A stretch of DNA of 64,000 bases from Eudromia elegans (GCA_003342815.1 PTEX01000120.1:1441330-1505329), one strand, 5' to 3'; shown: positions 51,261 to 62,844, counted from the stretch's first letter. Translations and numbers: made by a program. The notes: a model not told the origin generated them from the letters alone.

Positions 51261-51358
51261 GGTTTCTGGATTCCATTATAGAGTCAGATCCTGTCTCTCT
51301 CTATATATATTTATATATGTAGATAGGTTTCTGGATTCCATTATAGAGCCAGATCCTG
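51261..51358 (+). repeat. 33-bp direct repeat, 65 bp apart
   Basis: The unit starting GGTTTCTGGATTCCATTATA occurs at 51261-51293 and 51326-51358 with a single mismatch (GTC versus GCC). The spacer is a TCTCTC and TATATA stretch. Confidence 0.93.
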
Positions 51359-52363
51359 GCTTCAATGAAAATGAGTTGTCAGATGGTTCATGACAAGCAA
51401 AGGATGTAGAATTAATAAAGCTCAATGAGCTGCCAAAGTGCATAGTCTAAATGCTCCCAGAGTTACTGTTTAGTGGCTGTAGTTATAGAAACTTAAGTAA
51501 AATTTTAAATCTCTAAGTACTTATTACTGTAGAAGCTATTTTAATCCCTAAAGAACTCACATGACCTTCCCTGTATTCTTCTACAATTTCTCTGTGTAGT
51601 ATGTTTCCTTGAACAAGGTAGACAGAAATCTTGATGGAAACACAGAACTTTTAAAAGAAGGTGTACAATTCACTCACACAAGAATTATGTATCATTTAGT
51701 GAAGGAAACTACCATAAAAAATAAATCAATTATGAATAGATCATTCTGTATACAATGAAGTCTGTACAGCTCTTGTAAAGTGCAAGCTGCATCCTATTTT
51801 GATCATTAACAGAACTGTTCAGGAAATTCAATTCTTATATATTAAAACATATATGCATAAGCCCAAAAAGGAACTGATAGCCTGTGTATTAAAATTTGCC
51901 CACTATATAACAAGTTTATACCCTCCCCTTCTCAGTATTAATTAATTTGCTCAAGCTTCCGAAAAAAACCCAGGGCATGACCCTCACAATACCAATTTAA
52001 TAGGGACTTCTTGCTTCTGTTTTCAATCTATTCAACAAAACAGTGTTCACTGGTTTCAAAGTGAGTCTGAACAAGACTTTTCAATTTATATTTAGCACCA
52101 AATTCTCAAAATAATATTAAACTTTCTTTTCCTCAATTGTAGTCCATGAACAGTATTTAAAATCAGGACTTGCCATCCACTTTCCTGGCATGCAAGTAAA
52201 AAGACAGTTTTCATTTTATAGAAAAATAATATTTTCTCATTATTTCTCCTAGTAATTCCCCCTTCCCAGTTTAATGTCATTGAAAGTCATCACAATTTTC
52301 TAATGCCACAAATACTATATACACTAGTATTATCTGTTAATAACTGTGGTTTTTATATTTCTA

Positions 52364-52484
52364 CAGAACGTCTCGATGTGACCCTGTACCATATGCTCTA
52401 GGAGTTCCCGCCTGAGCAGAAGGGTTGGACAAGGTGATCTCTAGACTTCCTTTCCAATCTCCACCATTCTGTGAATCTTTAAGA
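52364..52484 (+). mobile_element. CR1 LINE, short 3'-end fragment
   Basis: About 120 bp match the CR1 3' end in plus orientation: CTCGATGTGACCCTGTACCATATGCTCTAGG, then GAGCAGAAGGGTTGGACAAGGTGATCTCTAGA and CCAATCTCCACCATTCTGTGAATC, a decayed terminal repeat. The fragment is extremely 5'-truncated. It lies left of CSMD3, beyond the presumed 3' UTR. Confidence 0.85.
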
Positions 52485-53295
52485 CAGAAAACTTCAGTAA
52501 GCAGACTATCTACAAGTTTCAGGAACACTACGCTTCTGTGAAGTTGTTTCTTTTTTTTTAAGAAAATTACTTTTCTGTGCTTTGCACTAGATTGACTAGT
52601 ACAGACATTTCTGTAAATCTGTTTCTTCAAATCAAATGAAAAATATAACTGTATTACATAAATGTCTACTTTGGATTCATTGCTTGCTTGTAAAAGTAAT
52701 TTTAAAACTTATCATTTATCTAAAACACATAGAAAGTCTGAGAAAATAAAATATTTTTTAAAAAATGACAAAAATAGGGAATACAAATAATTAATTTGGT
52801 TATTTTCTAGACTTCACATCTGAAATGAACTTAAAGCTCATATTCCAAAGAAGAAACATCGGTAAAAAAAGCAATTGTCCATTTTTATTTTGTTTACATT
52901 GCACTGAAAATTTACATCATACTTTTACAAATCCTTTTTTTTTTCATAAAAATATACTTCTTTACAAAAGTGTATGCATTAATATAAGAGGAGTAGCCAG
53001 TTGCAGAAGAAACATTTTAAACGATCTCAAATGTATTAACCTTAACATTAATGAATGAATCATAGTTATTGCAGTCATTTGAATAAACAAGAATAAATAA
53101 CAACCAATGGTATAAAATATAAAACAGCATCCTCTTAGTAGAATACAGTTTGACAGAGTTGTATGAATTTTCAAAACAAAGTGTTGTAAAATGGTTTATA
53201 AGAAATTCATCAAACATTATAGAAATCCAAGCAGCAATCCTGGGAACAATGATTTTTGGTAGGCACTCTCTATTACGGTAATAAAAAGTTTAGAT

Positions 53296-53345
53296 TTTCA
53301 CAGAATCATTAATGTCTGAAAGGGACAATAACAGATAATTCACAC
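53296..53345 (-). mobile_element. Possible relic of a CR1 3' tail
   Basis: TTCACAGAATCATTAATGTCTGAAAGGGACA on the plus strand resembles the reverse complement of a CR1 3' end (repeated CATAGAATCATAGAAT then GGTTGGAAAGGACC). The match is short and diverged, so it is only tentative. Confidence 0.3.
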
Positions 53346-53961
53346 TGGCTAACACACAGTATTTGTGAGTCATGCTATAAAAGGAAGACAATGACCTACA
53401 TCAAATAAATTACTGAGTTGCCATTGAATAATTCTGTTACGAAACAACTGCAAAACTAAAAAGTACATTTTATTAGAAGTGGTTTTGGAATGTCTAAAAC
53501 TTGTATTTGCGGACTGTGAAATTGTCCCTAATATGGATTGCCTCTAATAAAATCATGGCTTTATTCTTTTATTTATTTTAATAATTTTGTTTTTGATGAA
53601 CTATAGTAATATATTTCATTTTAAATCATTAACTGTAAGGATTTGTTTCCATAAAATATAGAGATAAAATAAACATGAAAACACAGTATTTCCAAACTAT
53701 AATCACCTCTTGCCTTGTAGGCACTATCCAAAGATCATTTAAGCATGTTAGACTCTTTCCATCAACTTCAATGGGATTTTGCCATGCTCTGTGCATGCAT
53801 TTCAACAGAATGCTCAAGGAATAAACTGACAAGATACTATCTAGATTTAACTAGAATGGGTTGAAATACAGACCCTTATAATTTTGATAGATTAATTTGA
53901 TCCCTAATGTTTCTTTAAACTTCACTTTTTAATTGGAAACATAATTATGCTTTGACATTTG

Positions 53962-53989
53962 AAAAAAAAAAAAAAAAAAAAAAAAAAAA
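53962..53989 (+). repeat. Poly(A) tract of 28 bases
   Basis: A uninterrupted A28 run flanked by G on both sides lies in the presumed CSMD3 3' UTR, as U28 in transcript sense. Confidence 0.9.
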
Positions 53990-54312
53990 GCAAAACAGTC
54001 ACTCTTCCAAATGATCTTCCTCAGTTAGTCACATAACAAAGTACAATGCATCCTAGAATCTTGATTGCAAAATTTGCCTAATTGTAAGGTTAACAAGAAG
54101 AATGTAGAAACCAATATGTAGCCATTACTACCTGTGGGTGTTATTGATGAAAACAGAAAAGGAGATTGACTTGTAACACAGAAAGGAAGCAAGATATGAA
54201 ACAGAGAAATAAATTCATTAACTAAAACCTGAAAATTTGACATTTTAGTTTTTCTTCTGTGATGTGAAAAGAGTAATTTGTATTTGTTGTTTTTTAAATA
54301 CCATACCCTGGA

Positions 54313-54315
<3 letters not shown>

Positions 54316-54358
<43 letters not shown>
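54316..54358 (+). repeat. Poly(A) tract of 43 bases
   Basis: A perfect A43 run is followed by CC AAAAAAAA CC. It lies in the presumed CSMD3 3' UTR, where it would be a U43 run in the transcript. Length is likely polymorphic or uncertain. Confidence 0.9.
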
Positions 54359-54360
<2 letters not shown>

Positions 54361-55141
54361 AAAAAAAACCACTAAATGGGCTGAAGAAAATGGTATAAAC
54401 TGAAGAAAAATGATGTAGCGTGATTGTTAAAGAGATGTCAGTGACTTGTTATCTCCTGTAAGTATAGCTCTTATTTTCTACCTCTATCTTTTTTTTTTTT
54501 TGTTAACCAGATCCTCTATTATAGTTTTTATAAAGCACAGAAGTACTGATAGTGGATGCTCCTCCAATATATGCAAATACATTTTATGTTTTAGAATAAT
54601 CTCCTTTTTAAAAAAAGCAAATGAACCGTGAGTAAGCACTCATGGAGTGCAGCAGATATTTTGTAAAACTCTCCATGGTAAACATGAAGACAATTCTGAT
54701 CCAGTTTATGAAAACAAAACAAAACAAATAACCCAACCCATTCTTGTCTGTCGTCCTCAGGAAAAGGTGACCCAGCATATCCTGAAAAGTGTGCTTTAAT
54801 TTTTTTTTTTTTTTTTTCAGATACTGCTAAATACACTAAAATGTATTTGGTGCTAGGCTAATACTTCATTGTGCTTTGGGGAATATGCATTCCAATAGGT
54901 GTTAGGCTTAAGCTCCACACTGAAATGGTAGTTAAGCAACTGGGTTTTGGTTTTAATGACAGCTTACCAAAACAGCACTTCAAATGTACTGTTTGTTTAT
55001 GGATTACAGAGAAATAAATAGTCTCTTGGTGGAAACTGTCCTGTAATCTCCAAAGTGAGATAATGACTTTNTTATCAGTGAACTATACGTGCACTGTGTT
55101 GTGTTTCAATTTCCAGACTTTGAAGACATATCATTACCACA

Positions 55142-55301
55142 TTATACCATTGTGCAAACAGTGTTCAAGTTGGGGTCAAATCGTACAGCTTTCCCTTCCA
55201 CAGACTTTGCATTTGTGTCATACATGGGGTTTTCAAAAGCAGCTTGTCCATTATTATTTTCATGTACAGAGCATCCTGTATACTGTGTTTTAGGTGCAGT
55301 C
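55142..55301 (-). CDS. CSMD3: CSMD3 last coding exon: cytoplasmic tail and stop
   Basis: This is the coding part of the last exon, 160 nt including the TAA stop at 55144-55142, after acceptor ttcttcaacag. It encodes the rest of a split Arg and 52 residues beginning TAPKTQYTGCSVHENNNGQ. Two short linear motifs are visible. FENPMYDTN contains NPXY, a class of signal bound by PTB domains and endocytic adaptors. The last four residues CTMV fit a class I PDZ ligand (T at -2, V at 0). The tail KAVRFDPNLNTVCTMV identifies the gene as CSMD3 among its paralogues. Binding partners are inferred from motif class only. Confidence 0.96.
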
Positions 55302-56519
55302 CTGTTGAAGAAAGAAAAATTAATATGTATGCTTTTTATAATTCATTTAAACAAGTGTTCATCTGAAAACTCATTAAGGACCTCAAAAGAAGCAGGTATT
55401 TCTACTTGAAGAGTCAAATGATAAGTAGTTAAAACACAACAATTTAAATTCATAAAGAAACAATAATTCCACACACAGATATCAAGAATTTTCTTTTTTC
55501 TCTGAAGATGCAAAACAGTTATCAAGAACCAATTTCTAGTTGAAAAATATTCTTTTTTTCCTAAATAATTCATTATGTCAGTTTAATCCCTTGAACAGAT
55601 TCCATCTTTATATTTCAAAATATATATATTATATTGTAAAATGTATATATAAAATGTAAAGATAAACTATTATGTCATACGATTTATACCAAATGTACAA
55701 AACAATAGTATTTGAGTATTCATTCTAAACCAGTTCAAAATCAAATAGCATAGTTAAAAAATGATTGCACATGCTTTAAAATGATGCCATTTTGCAGAGT
55801 GTGTCACAATTATTATAGTTAGGCTACCAACACTACATGACCATTCTGGCTATTAGTCAGCAATGAATTGTCCTTTCATTACAGTGATTAATTCTTCTTT
55901 AGCCTCCTAATGTTTTATAACTATAGAAAAAGATTACTTGAAAACAAATCCAAATAACTGATATTGTTCGCAGGAATATGAAAAAAAAAATGTTGTTCAA
56001 CTCACACTAACAGAATGACCCTGAGAAGACTATGGTGCTTGTACAGCATAATCACATATGAACTAATAATTTTAGACATAGAAACATAATGAAACCCTTC
56101 ACTGACATAATACATGCCTACCCTTGCAAGACAATAAAAAGAGCAGGCATTAAAATAAATTACTGAAGATATGATATGACAATTCAGCTACATTATCAAA
56201 ACAAAATACAAACTACTGCAAGTAAACAGGAAATCTACTGATTAAATTATTTTCTCTATGCCAATAATTTATCTTAGCCATTGTGTTCTCATAAAGATGG
56301 AAATTCATAACACTTTAAATAAGTGGGAGTTAAAGTACACTACAGTACAATAATCTGATCTCCCAATCAGACATACCTAAACACAGAGAGGACAAACATT
56401 TTATAAACATTTTGTAAAATTTGTGCATTTGCACAAAATCTTATTTTACTCTGACAAGGTTTGAGTACAATAAGAACACAAATTAATACAGGGATTATAC
56501 ATAAGTAATTTGTGCTTAC

Positions 56520-56655
56520 CTTTGTTTATAAAGATAAAAGCCAAAGCCTGCAAATATAAGGGCAAAGAAAGGCACAAGGATAGCAATGGCCACTGAACTA
56601 CTATTTGTACCATGTGGTTGATTAGAAGAATTTGAACCCTCAGACATATTAAGAC
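56520..56655 (-). CDS. CSMD3: CSMD3 coding exon: transmembrane helix
   Basis: This 136-nt exon has acceptor ctattctttccag and donor CAAAG|gtaagc. It encodes 44 full codons beginning LNMSEGSNSS. Three or more sequons (NMS, NSS and a further NSS) crowd the membrane-proximal stalk. A hydrophobic helix follows, VAIAILVPFFALIFAGFGFY, ending at the stop-transfer sequence LYKQ(R). It anchors the long ectodomain as a type I membrane protein. The helix is characteristic of the CSMD family, which shares the AAILVPF/AIAILVPF core. The last base completes an Arg codon with the next exon. Confidence 0.96.
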
Positions 56656-57818
56656 CTGGAAAGAATAGGAAGAAACAAGCAGTATAATGCTACCTTTGAC
56701 ATATACTATTCCATAAAGTTCAGATTTCAGGAAAAGAGCTTTCAGATCAAATAACACATCTTGCCTAGGTGCATTCATACAGTTGTATGTTAAGACTACC
56801 AAAAAAATAAAAATAGTATGGAATATCGCATTGTGATAAGCAAGTGAATACTGAAAGTTAGGACAATGAGATGTAACTGTCTTCCTATATTTTTCTAGTT
56901 TACGATATCATGCTGTGAAGCCTTAAATACCTTGTTCAGATATTGTTCAATGTCTTTTCATTATGGAGAAAAATAACAATAAATAAAAAAAAATAAGCTC
57001 TATTCATAAAAATAAAATAAAAATAATAAAAAAATAAACATCACCTGAAAAGGCATGTTAACTTAATGAAGCAGAGCTGCTGATGCACAGAGTGTAAGAG
57101 GTAGGAAAAGATTTTAAGAACAAAAGCCAGATATTGACAGAAAAATAAGAACACAATCTGCTGCAATTAGATTATCTACACAATCAAGATAAACAGATTT
57201 TTATCTGGAAAAGAAAGTACTAGTTCAGCTTCACAGTTCATTTTTAAACCTTGAAATAGTCCAACTAAGAATTATATAGTCAGTTTTCAAGCTCTATCAA
57301 TCTTGCAAAGGAAGAGTGGGAAAATAACAAAAGGAAATCAGATAATCAGATTATTTTGGAATTTAATTTATAGACCAAAGAAGTCAACTTCCAGGAAATA
57401 GCTGCTTATCACCTCAATAAATTTGTAGTCTTCTTAGGTTTATCATGGGGAATTACTTGAAAATATTCAACAGTATCACTCTAGGCTTAACACTGTTTCA
57501 GTGGCAAGAACTAATGTCTATTTAGCATAGTACTCATTCCAAAACACATGTTTAAGACATAGAAATAAATGAATTATATAGATTCCTATGAAAATATTGT
57601 TGAAAACATTGCAAAAGTATAGCTTCAATAAGCACTGTATCACAAGGTAATTGTAACTTTGTATATGGCAAAATATTTTATGAGTATTTTAAGATATGTC
57701 AATATTTTTTGCAAAATGTCAATGTTTATAAAGTTCTTCAGATGCTCTTTGTCTAAATGATATAATGAGAAAGAAGAAGGGACACTGAACTGGAAAAACA
57801 TTAGAATTTGTTGAATAC

Positions 57819-57906
57819 CTAATCTCTGAAGTCCAAATTGCCCATAATCTTTACCCTGGATGAATCCTTGAAAAACATATGTAGCTCCATCAGGTTCAGC
57901 AGAAAC
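57819..57906 (-). CDS. CSMD3: CSMD3 coding exon: ectodomain stalk, last part
   Basis: This 88-nt exon has acceptor ttgtttacag and donor GATTAG|gtattc. It enters in phase 0, encodes 29 residues beginning VSAEPDGATYVFQGF and ending GLQRL, and leaves one base of a split Gly codon. It contains the GKDYGQFGLQRL segment that is strongly conserved among CSMD paralogues (GKDFG... or GRGFG... in the others). No sequon and no cysteine are present. The reading frame joins perfectly to the transmembrane exon. Confidence 0.95.
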
Positions 57907-58017
57907 CTGTAAACAAAAAATGCAATTGGATAAAGAAAATTAGGTTTCTAGGAAATTATGAAAGAGAGGTGCTCTACTACGCTTGACTGCTTACCATTAT
58001 TCACCATTAATAAATAG

Positions 58018-58041
58018 ATAAAATAAATAAATAAATAAATC
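58018..58041 (+). repeat. (AAAT)n microsatellite
   Basis: Five to six AAAT/TAAA units in the CSMD3 intron between the exons at 57906 and 59106. Confidence 0.85.
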
Positions 58042-59105
58042 TCCTTCAGGAAATGTATAAAGTACAAAAGGAAAGACATATGTTAATGGGACAACTTAGA
58101 AATGCCAGACTGGACAGATACACTATTTTAACCTTAAATCGAATTATATATAAACCAACAAAACTTAAACAGTCTAACAATTCAAGAAATCAGCATTGCA
58201 GAGCATATGACATACTTGATAATTAGATGAATTTTTAGGGAGGGTATGGCAAAAATTATGTGAAAGATAATGCAAGGTGCTGAGGTGTTAATTATCACTT
58301 GGAAAAAAAAAAAAAAAAAAACTCCATTCAACTGACAGGTAGTTGCTTTGTTAATACTTGGTGTTCATCAGAGTAATTAATTATACAGCAGTAGACAAGA
58401 AAAATATTAAATGAGGCTTTGATACAAGAACAATATAGAAACCTGGAAGACTTGGGGGAGTGAGAAAAGCGTTGTGATCCTATGACTATCTCCCTTATTA
58501 GAGTAACTGTGCTCTAAAATAAGACATTTTTACTGAGATTTACTGGTACTTTCTTTCCCGGATAGTTTTTCCTCTGTTTGTTCTCTGAAGGAATTTCCTC
58601 TTCATGATTTAGAAACATCCTAGCATCGTCTCACCTTCTCTTATACATGCACTCTCCTCATCTCTTTTACAGTTAAAGCTCACTCCAGAAGCTCCAATGA
58701 ACTAACAGTTAATTAGAGTTATATATTTAGGTTTCTCCATCTCACCAAAAACTAAAAAAAAGACTGTTAGCCTAATGATGAAAACTGTCATGATATTGTA
58801 TGATAATGATAAGAAAACTTCTCAATATCTTGCAATAAAGTTTAAAGAGAAGCAAGCTAAATGCCTTTTTTTTTTTTGCCATGTGCTATGCCACATAATA
58901 AAAATGCCACAAAGTATGATATTATTTGTATTTTTTTCCCAAATGGGGTCCCTAACATCCTACAGTGATATTTTCATTTGCTTTAATAGTTCATCATTGT
59001 GAACAGCGTTTCACTTGGTATGTCTCAACATTTTTGGTGCAGAACACCAGCATGACTTCAAATAACAATAATTTAAAAAAAAAATTGTAGAAGGAAAATA
59101 CTCAC

Positions 59106-59218
59106 AAAACCATCCATTGCCCATTTTTCCTCTTTTAACTTGCTGGCAGAAGTATGAGAGGGTGCTTTAATGAGATAGATGTGGAGCATTAGCCGAGCTT
59201 CTTGGCTTTTATACACTC
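59106..59218 (-). CDS. CSMD3: CSMD3 coding exon: ectodomain stalk, middle
   Basis: This 113-nt exon lies between the acceptor ctgtatctacag and the donor TTTT|gtgagt. It completes the split Gly codon and then encodes 37 residues starting VYKSQEARLMLHIYLIK and ending KWAMDGF, leaving in phase 0. It belongs to the conserved membrane-proximal region shared by the three CSMD paralogues, where the motif (G)(V/I)YK...EA is recognisable. The stretch APSHTSASKLKEEK is polar and probably a variable surface loop. The intron upstream is the longest here (3137 bp). It holds a 26-bp tandem duplication and a CR1 fragment. Confidence 0.95.
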
Positions 59219-60522
59219 CTGTAGATACAGTTCAAAAGTTTGTATTTATGTTACATAGACAAATAACATCTTTTTTAAGAATAAACATTTAATTTCTTAC
59301 GTTAAATAGGGAAAAGATGAAGAGTAGGTATCATTTTTGGCAACATTTTATTTTACTAAGATACATTCTTCTACAGAAGCTAAAATATTTTGTTAAGTTA
59401 TTTTTGTTACCATAGAATTTCAATTGAAGCTGTAGTTAATTTAGCCCACAGAGCAGACAGAATGGAAACTATTCACACAACTGCCTACTTAACAGTTATG
59501 GTAACCAGTCTGAGACAAAGAAGAAACATTGACAATAAGCTGGTTTGAGATGAAAAAATATGGTTCTGAATCAGGTAGAGTGTATTTGAACCTCAGCTCA
59601 TATTCTCATTTCTCACTTTTGAGATTAGTAACTCAGTTATCAAAACAAAAAGGTGATAGAGAAATATTCACATAGAAAAGGTTTTCCAAAAGTAGGTACT
59701 AATTAAAAATGTCTAAATTTGAAAGGATTTCACAAAAGAAATTGTTTTCCATCAGTCAATACAGTAACTGTGTCTTCCAGACAATGACAGCTTGTATATA
59801 ACCTTATTTACTTTATAGACAGAACGGATTGACTCATTTTCATTTCTGTAGAGCAAATATCTCAAATCCAAATAATCTTATCTGTTAACTTGTAGAATGA
59901 AAATAAAATAATACAATATGCTTAGTAATCTAATCTTGCATCACGGTGATGATGATGAACAGAGAACACACACCCAAATAAGACTAAAACTTCATCTAAA
60001 ACTAAATTAAAATAAAATTAAAAAAAAAAGGAAACAGATCAGAGTCCCAGATAAATTTCACTGAAGAAAAGTTATCTAACTTTGACTCATGTATAAGGAG
60101 CTCAGTCATTCTAGGCTCTCAGAGCAAGCTTGGACAACATATAAGCATCTCAAAAATTCAGACCATGATGCAAAAAGGCAATGAACTGGACAATTAACTT
60201 CTTAATTCAGGTTTCTCATTTGTGTGCCTAAATTGACAGAAGAAAAGCCCTCTCCATATTCCGGATAGATGATTATCCTGCACTCTATGACTGTTACCTT
60301 TAATTATCTGTTGGCTAATAAGCAGCCTTTTATGTTATTGCTGCACTGAGCTCAGATTAATATGCCTTGATAAGGAACATTTTAGTCATTTTAAAGACTG
60401 CATTAACTTTATCATATAGCTCTTTTTTCACTTCAGAGTTTGAAGAGAAAGCCTCTGATTATCACTTGGAGCTTGGGAAAAATCATTCATATCTGAATTA
60501 ACTTCATAAATGTACACTAGGA

Positions 60523-60579
60523 AACATTTGTATGACATTGGAGCTCTGAACATTTGTATGACATTGGAGCTCTGAACAT
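60523..60579 (+). repeat. 26-bp perfect tandem duplication
   Basis: Two exact copies of a 26-bp unit beginning AACATTTGTATGACATTGG are followed by the first five bases of a third. The duplication lies in a CSMD3 intron. Perfect identity suggests recent slippage. Confidence 0.95.
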
Positions 60580-61725
60580 GAGCATGAACATAATGTATGA
60601 ATGCACAAGAAAGAATATAGAGAAAATTATTCCACAGAGCAAGATACCCCTGTTTTCTATTAATGTACTGCAATGGATTCACAGACAGTACTCCATGAAA
60701 GGCTAACGTGCTTCTTCAGAGCTGGCCACTAGTTTCCCAGTGGACAAGACAGTGTCCAGTCTGAACCAAACAAATAAATCCTCCTAGGCATTTTGGTACA
60801 GCTGTTCTTTCCTCTTAGCCCTTAAAACAGCATTCCTATTTTCAACTAAGCTAAATCACTTCTAACCTACAGGACAGAGATTTATAATACAATCACTGCA
60901 AGCAGAAGTGTCAAAGAAAACAGAAGTGAAGGAAAAAAAGGGGGGAGGGGGAGCAGCAGATGATGAGAAGTATCAACAAGATGGAATGAAAATCAGCGAG
61001 TACTGCAGGGGGAAGAGAACTACTTTTCAGCTCAGATGCATACAAGTCACATATAGGAGAAAACAACTTTCTGACATCTAAATGTTTTTTTGATGCATCC
61101 ATAGATCCTTGATCCTATTTTAATACATAGCATGTCAGCCTCCAATCTAAAAATGGGTAGACAATAGTATTAATTACATGACCAAAAAAATGAACTATGC
61201 AACACATGTATGCAGACTACAAAGAGGCATTTGTAGTAACCCTAATTTGTAGTAATTTGTTCCAACTGGGGAGTATTTTATTTGGGGGAGGAGGTCATTT
61301 GGTAAGAAAAAATAAAAAACATAATTTAATAATCCTGATATGTGAAATACTACATTTGTTGCACCTAACACCCTGATGGAAGCTATACAGCTGAAACTAA
61401 ACAGACAATAGATGACAGAACAAATTTGCACAGACAGTTAAGAAAATACAGTTGCTAGTCAAAAACATTTTTAGGAAAGCAGTAGTTCATGTGGAACATC
61501 TCAATTCTGATTCTCAAAGGAGACTTAAGAAAATCATCACTTTGTCAGACAGTGAAAATTACAAACTCAGCAGAGGCAGGAACTCTATAGCCCATTATGT
61601 GCTTCTCAATGATTAGCCCCCTCAGTAACATATTCATTCAGCTTCTCCCCTGCCATCTTTTTCCATCAGGTTAATGCCCTGTCACTTCTTTCCTTACTAA
61701 ACGTCCATCAAAACAGTCGTGTTAA

Positions 61726-61883
61726 TGCCCAGAGAGGTTGTAGAGCCTCCTTCTTTGGAGATCTTCGAACCTGCCCGTTTGCAACCCTGTGCCTTGTGTT
61801 CTAGGGGTCCCTGCTTGAGCAGGGCGGTTGGACTAGATGATCTCTGGAAGCCTCTTCCAACGTCAACCATTCTTTGATTCTAT
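61726..61883 (+). mobile_element. CR1 LINE, short 3'-end fragment inside a CSMD3 intron
   Basis: About 160 bp in plus orientation (antisense to CSMD3): CCAGAGAGGTTGTAGAGCCTCC, the end of ORF2, then GTTGGACTAGATGATCTCTGGAAG and CCATTCTTTGATTCTATG, the terminal repeat. It lies in the 3137-bp intron between the exons at 59218 and 62356. Confidence 0.88.
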
Positions 61884-62355
61884 GCATTAAACTACTTGAG
61901 AGAAAGGCTTCATTAGGTGATTAACAAGATTAACAACGTTGTCCAGCCTACGCTTAACTTTGATTTTTAGGCTTCAGCAGCACCTTGTGAAGGGTGTCAC
62001 TGGTAGATGGTGAGGTTACATGAAACCAAATTTTCAATGAAGACACTGATTTAAGGTGATTCTTTGTGCTGATAATCCACAGCTCTCTGTACAGCCTGCC
62101 ACTCCTGCAGCAACACTCTGTGATGGCTACGCTACATGCATGGCTCTCCTGTGAATTCAGTAAAGAAACTGAATTGACAGTAAGTCAATGCATATCGATA
62201 GCATCATACTACTTTTAAGCCATTATTATGTTATTGTAGGGAAATTTTGCCATTTAAGAATTAAGAAAAGTTTAAGCGTAAAGCATAAAATTACAAGCAA
62301 CAAATGCATATAAAGCAGTAAAAATACATTCAAAGGAGTTTTTCATATTCCCTAC

Positions 62356-62514
62356 CTGAAAGCAGCAATTCCATGTTGCTGTTGGTAAGTGTTGCATTTA
62401 CTCTTCCTGAAGTTGCATTGAAACTGGTAACTGTCAAGGTCATAGGCTGTTTCTTGTTTTTGTAATTGTAAGATCCTTTCCATATATAATTTTGGGCAAA
62501 TACATCATCAGGAA
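62356..62514 (-). CDS. CSMD3: CSMD3 coding exon: ectodomain stalk, first part
   Basis: This 159-nt exon starts after the acceptor ...tgtctgtatag and ends at TTTCAG|gtaggg. It enters with two bases of a split Val codon, encodes 52 full codons beginning PDDVFAQNYIWKG, and leaves one base of a split Gly codon. The frame continues exactly into the next exon. The segment is the non-Sushi ectodomain region that follows the last Sushi repeat of CSMD proteins. It has two N-glycosylation sequons, NATS and NATL, within a beta-rich stretch (MTLTVTSFNATSGRVNATL). There are no cysteines, in contrast to a Sushi domain. The exon supplying the first base of the Val codon is not securely found in the window (see the candidate at 62727-62795). 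Confidence 0.95.
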
Positions 62515-62726
62515 CTATACAGACACCAAGCACATTTCAATACATATTTTAATATTTAGTAGTTATGAAGTCAAACATCCAGAAAAATGTATGATATATA
62601 GCAGAATTTTCTCTGCTCTCCCCTCTCTTCTTCTTAGATCTATTGGGCATAATCTTCACATACAAAGCACATAAGGCTTACATCAAGGAAGTGCATTAGT
62701 ACTGAAGAACTCAGTCACTATTATAC

Positions 62727-62795
62727 CTTCGCTTGTGCCTTCCTTCAGATACAGATATATGCTAACATAAAGCTTTCTGGAGTCTAAATTAATGT
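62727..62795 (-). CDS. Candidate extra 69-nt CSMD3 exon (cryptic or alternative)
   Basis: On the minus strand a pyrimidine-rich stretch ends in ggttacag at 62796, and a GAAG|gtataa donor follows 69 nt later. The segment is open in the CSMD3 frame and symmetrical (phase 1 at both ends). Its last base G would complete the Val codon that opens the exon at 62514. It would encode about 23 residues including INLDSRKLYVSIYLYLK, rich in Tyr and Leu. This does not look like the polar linker I would expect after the last CSMD Sushi domain, so it may be a decoy or a lineage-specific cassette. The polypyrimidine tract is part of a local tandem duplication (62799-62844). Confidence 0.25.
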
Positions 62796-62798
62796 CTG

Positions 62799-62844
62799 TA
62801 ACCAAACAAACAGGCAGAAAAGAAAACCAAACAAACAGGCAGAA
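62799..62844 (+). repeat. Tandem duplication of about 24 bp next to the candidate exon
   Basis: ACCAAACAAACAGGCAGAAA occurs twice, about 24 bp apart. On the minus strand the copies are pyrimidine-rich (TTTCTGCCTGTTTGTTTGGT), and the copy nearer 62796 forms the polypyrimidine tract of the candidate 69-nt exon. Confidence 0.92.

Larger units (their letters stand above)
47268..53468. other. Intergenic DNA between the provirus and the end of CSMD3
   Basis: No gene was recognised. It contains the CR1 fragment at 52364, a (CAA)n run, a 33-bp direct repeat at 51261, and short GGATGGGTAAT duplications near 47435-47466 just right of the provirus. Confidence 0.65.
53469..55141 (-). other. CSMD3: Probable CSMD3 3' UTR and candidate poly(A) signals
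   Basis: Downstream of the stop codon, in transcript sense, there is no further open frame. AATAAA on the minus strand (TTTATT on the plus strand) occurs in a cluster at 53560-53565, 53568-53573 and 53572-53577, and again at 53469-53474. That would give a 3' UTR of about 1.6-1.7 kb, a reasonable size for this gene, but the true end is not determined. The stretch holds two long T homopolymers in transcript sense (A runs of 28 at 53962-53989 and 43 at 54316-54358 on the plus strand). One ambiguous base lies at 55071. Confidence 0.4.

Noticed and set aside
55063..55409. Plus-strand open frames over the last CSMD3 coding exon
   Set aside because: They are antisense shadows of the conserved minus-strand exon.
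56446..56802. Minus-strand open frame of 118 codons overlapping the CSMD3 transmembrane exon
   Set aside because: It is in a different frame from the verified exon and runs through both splice sites.
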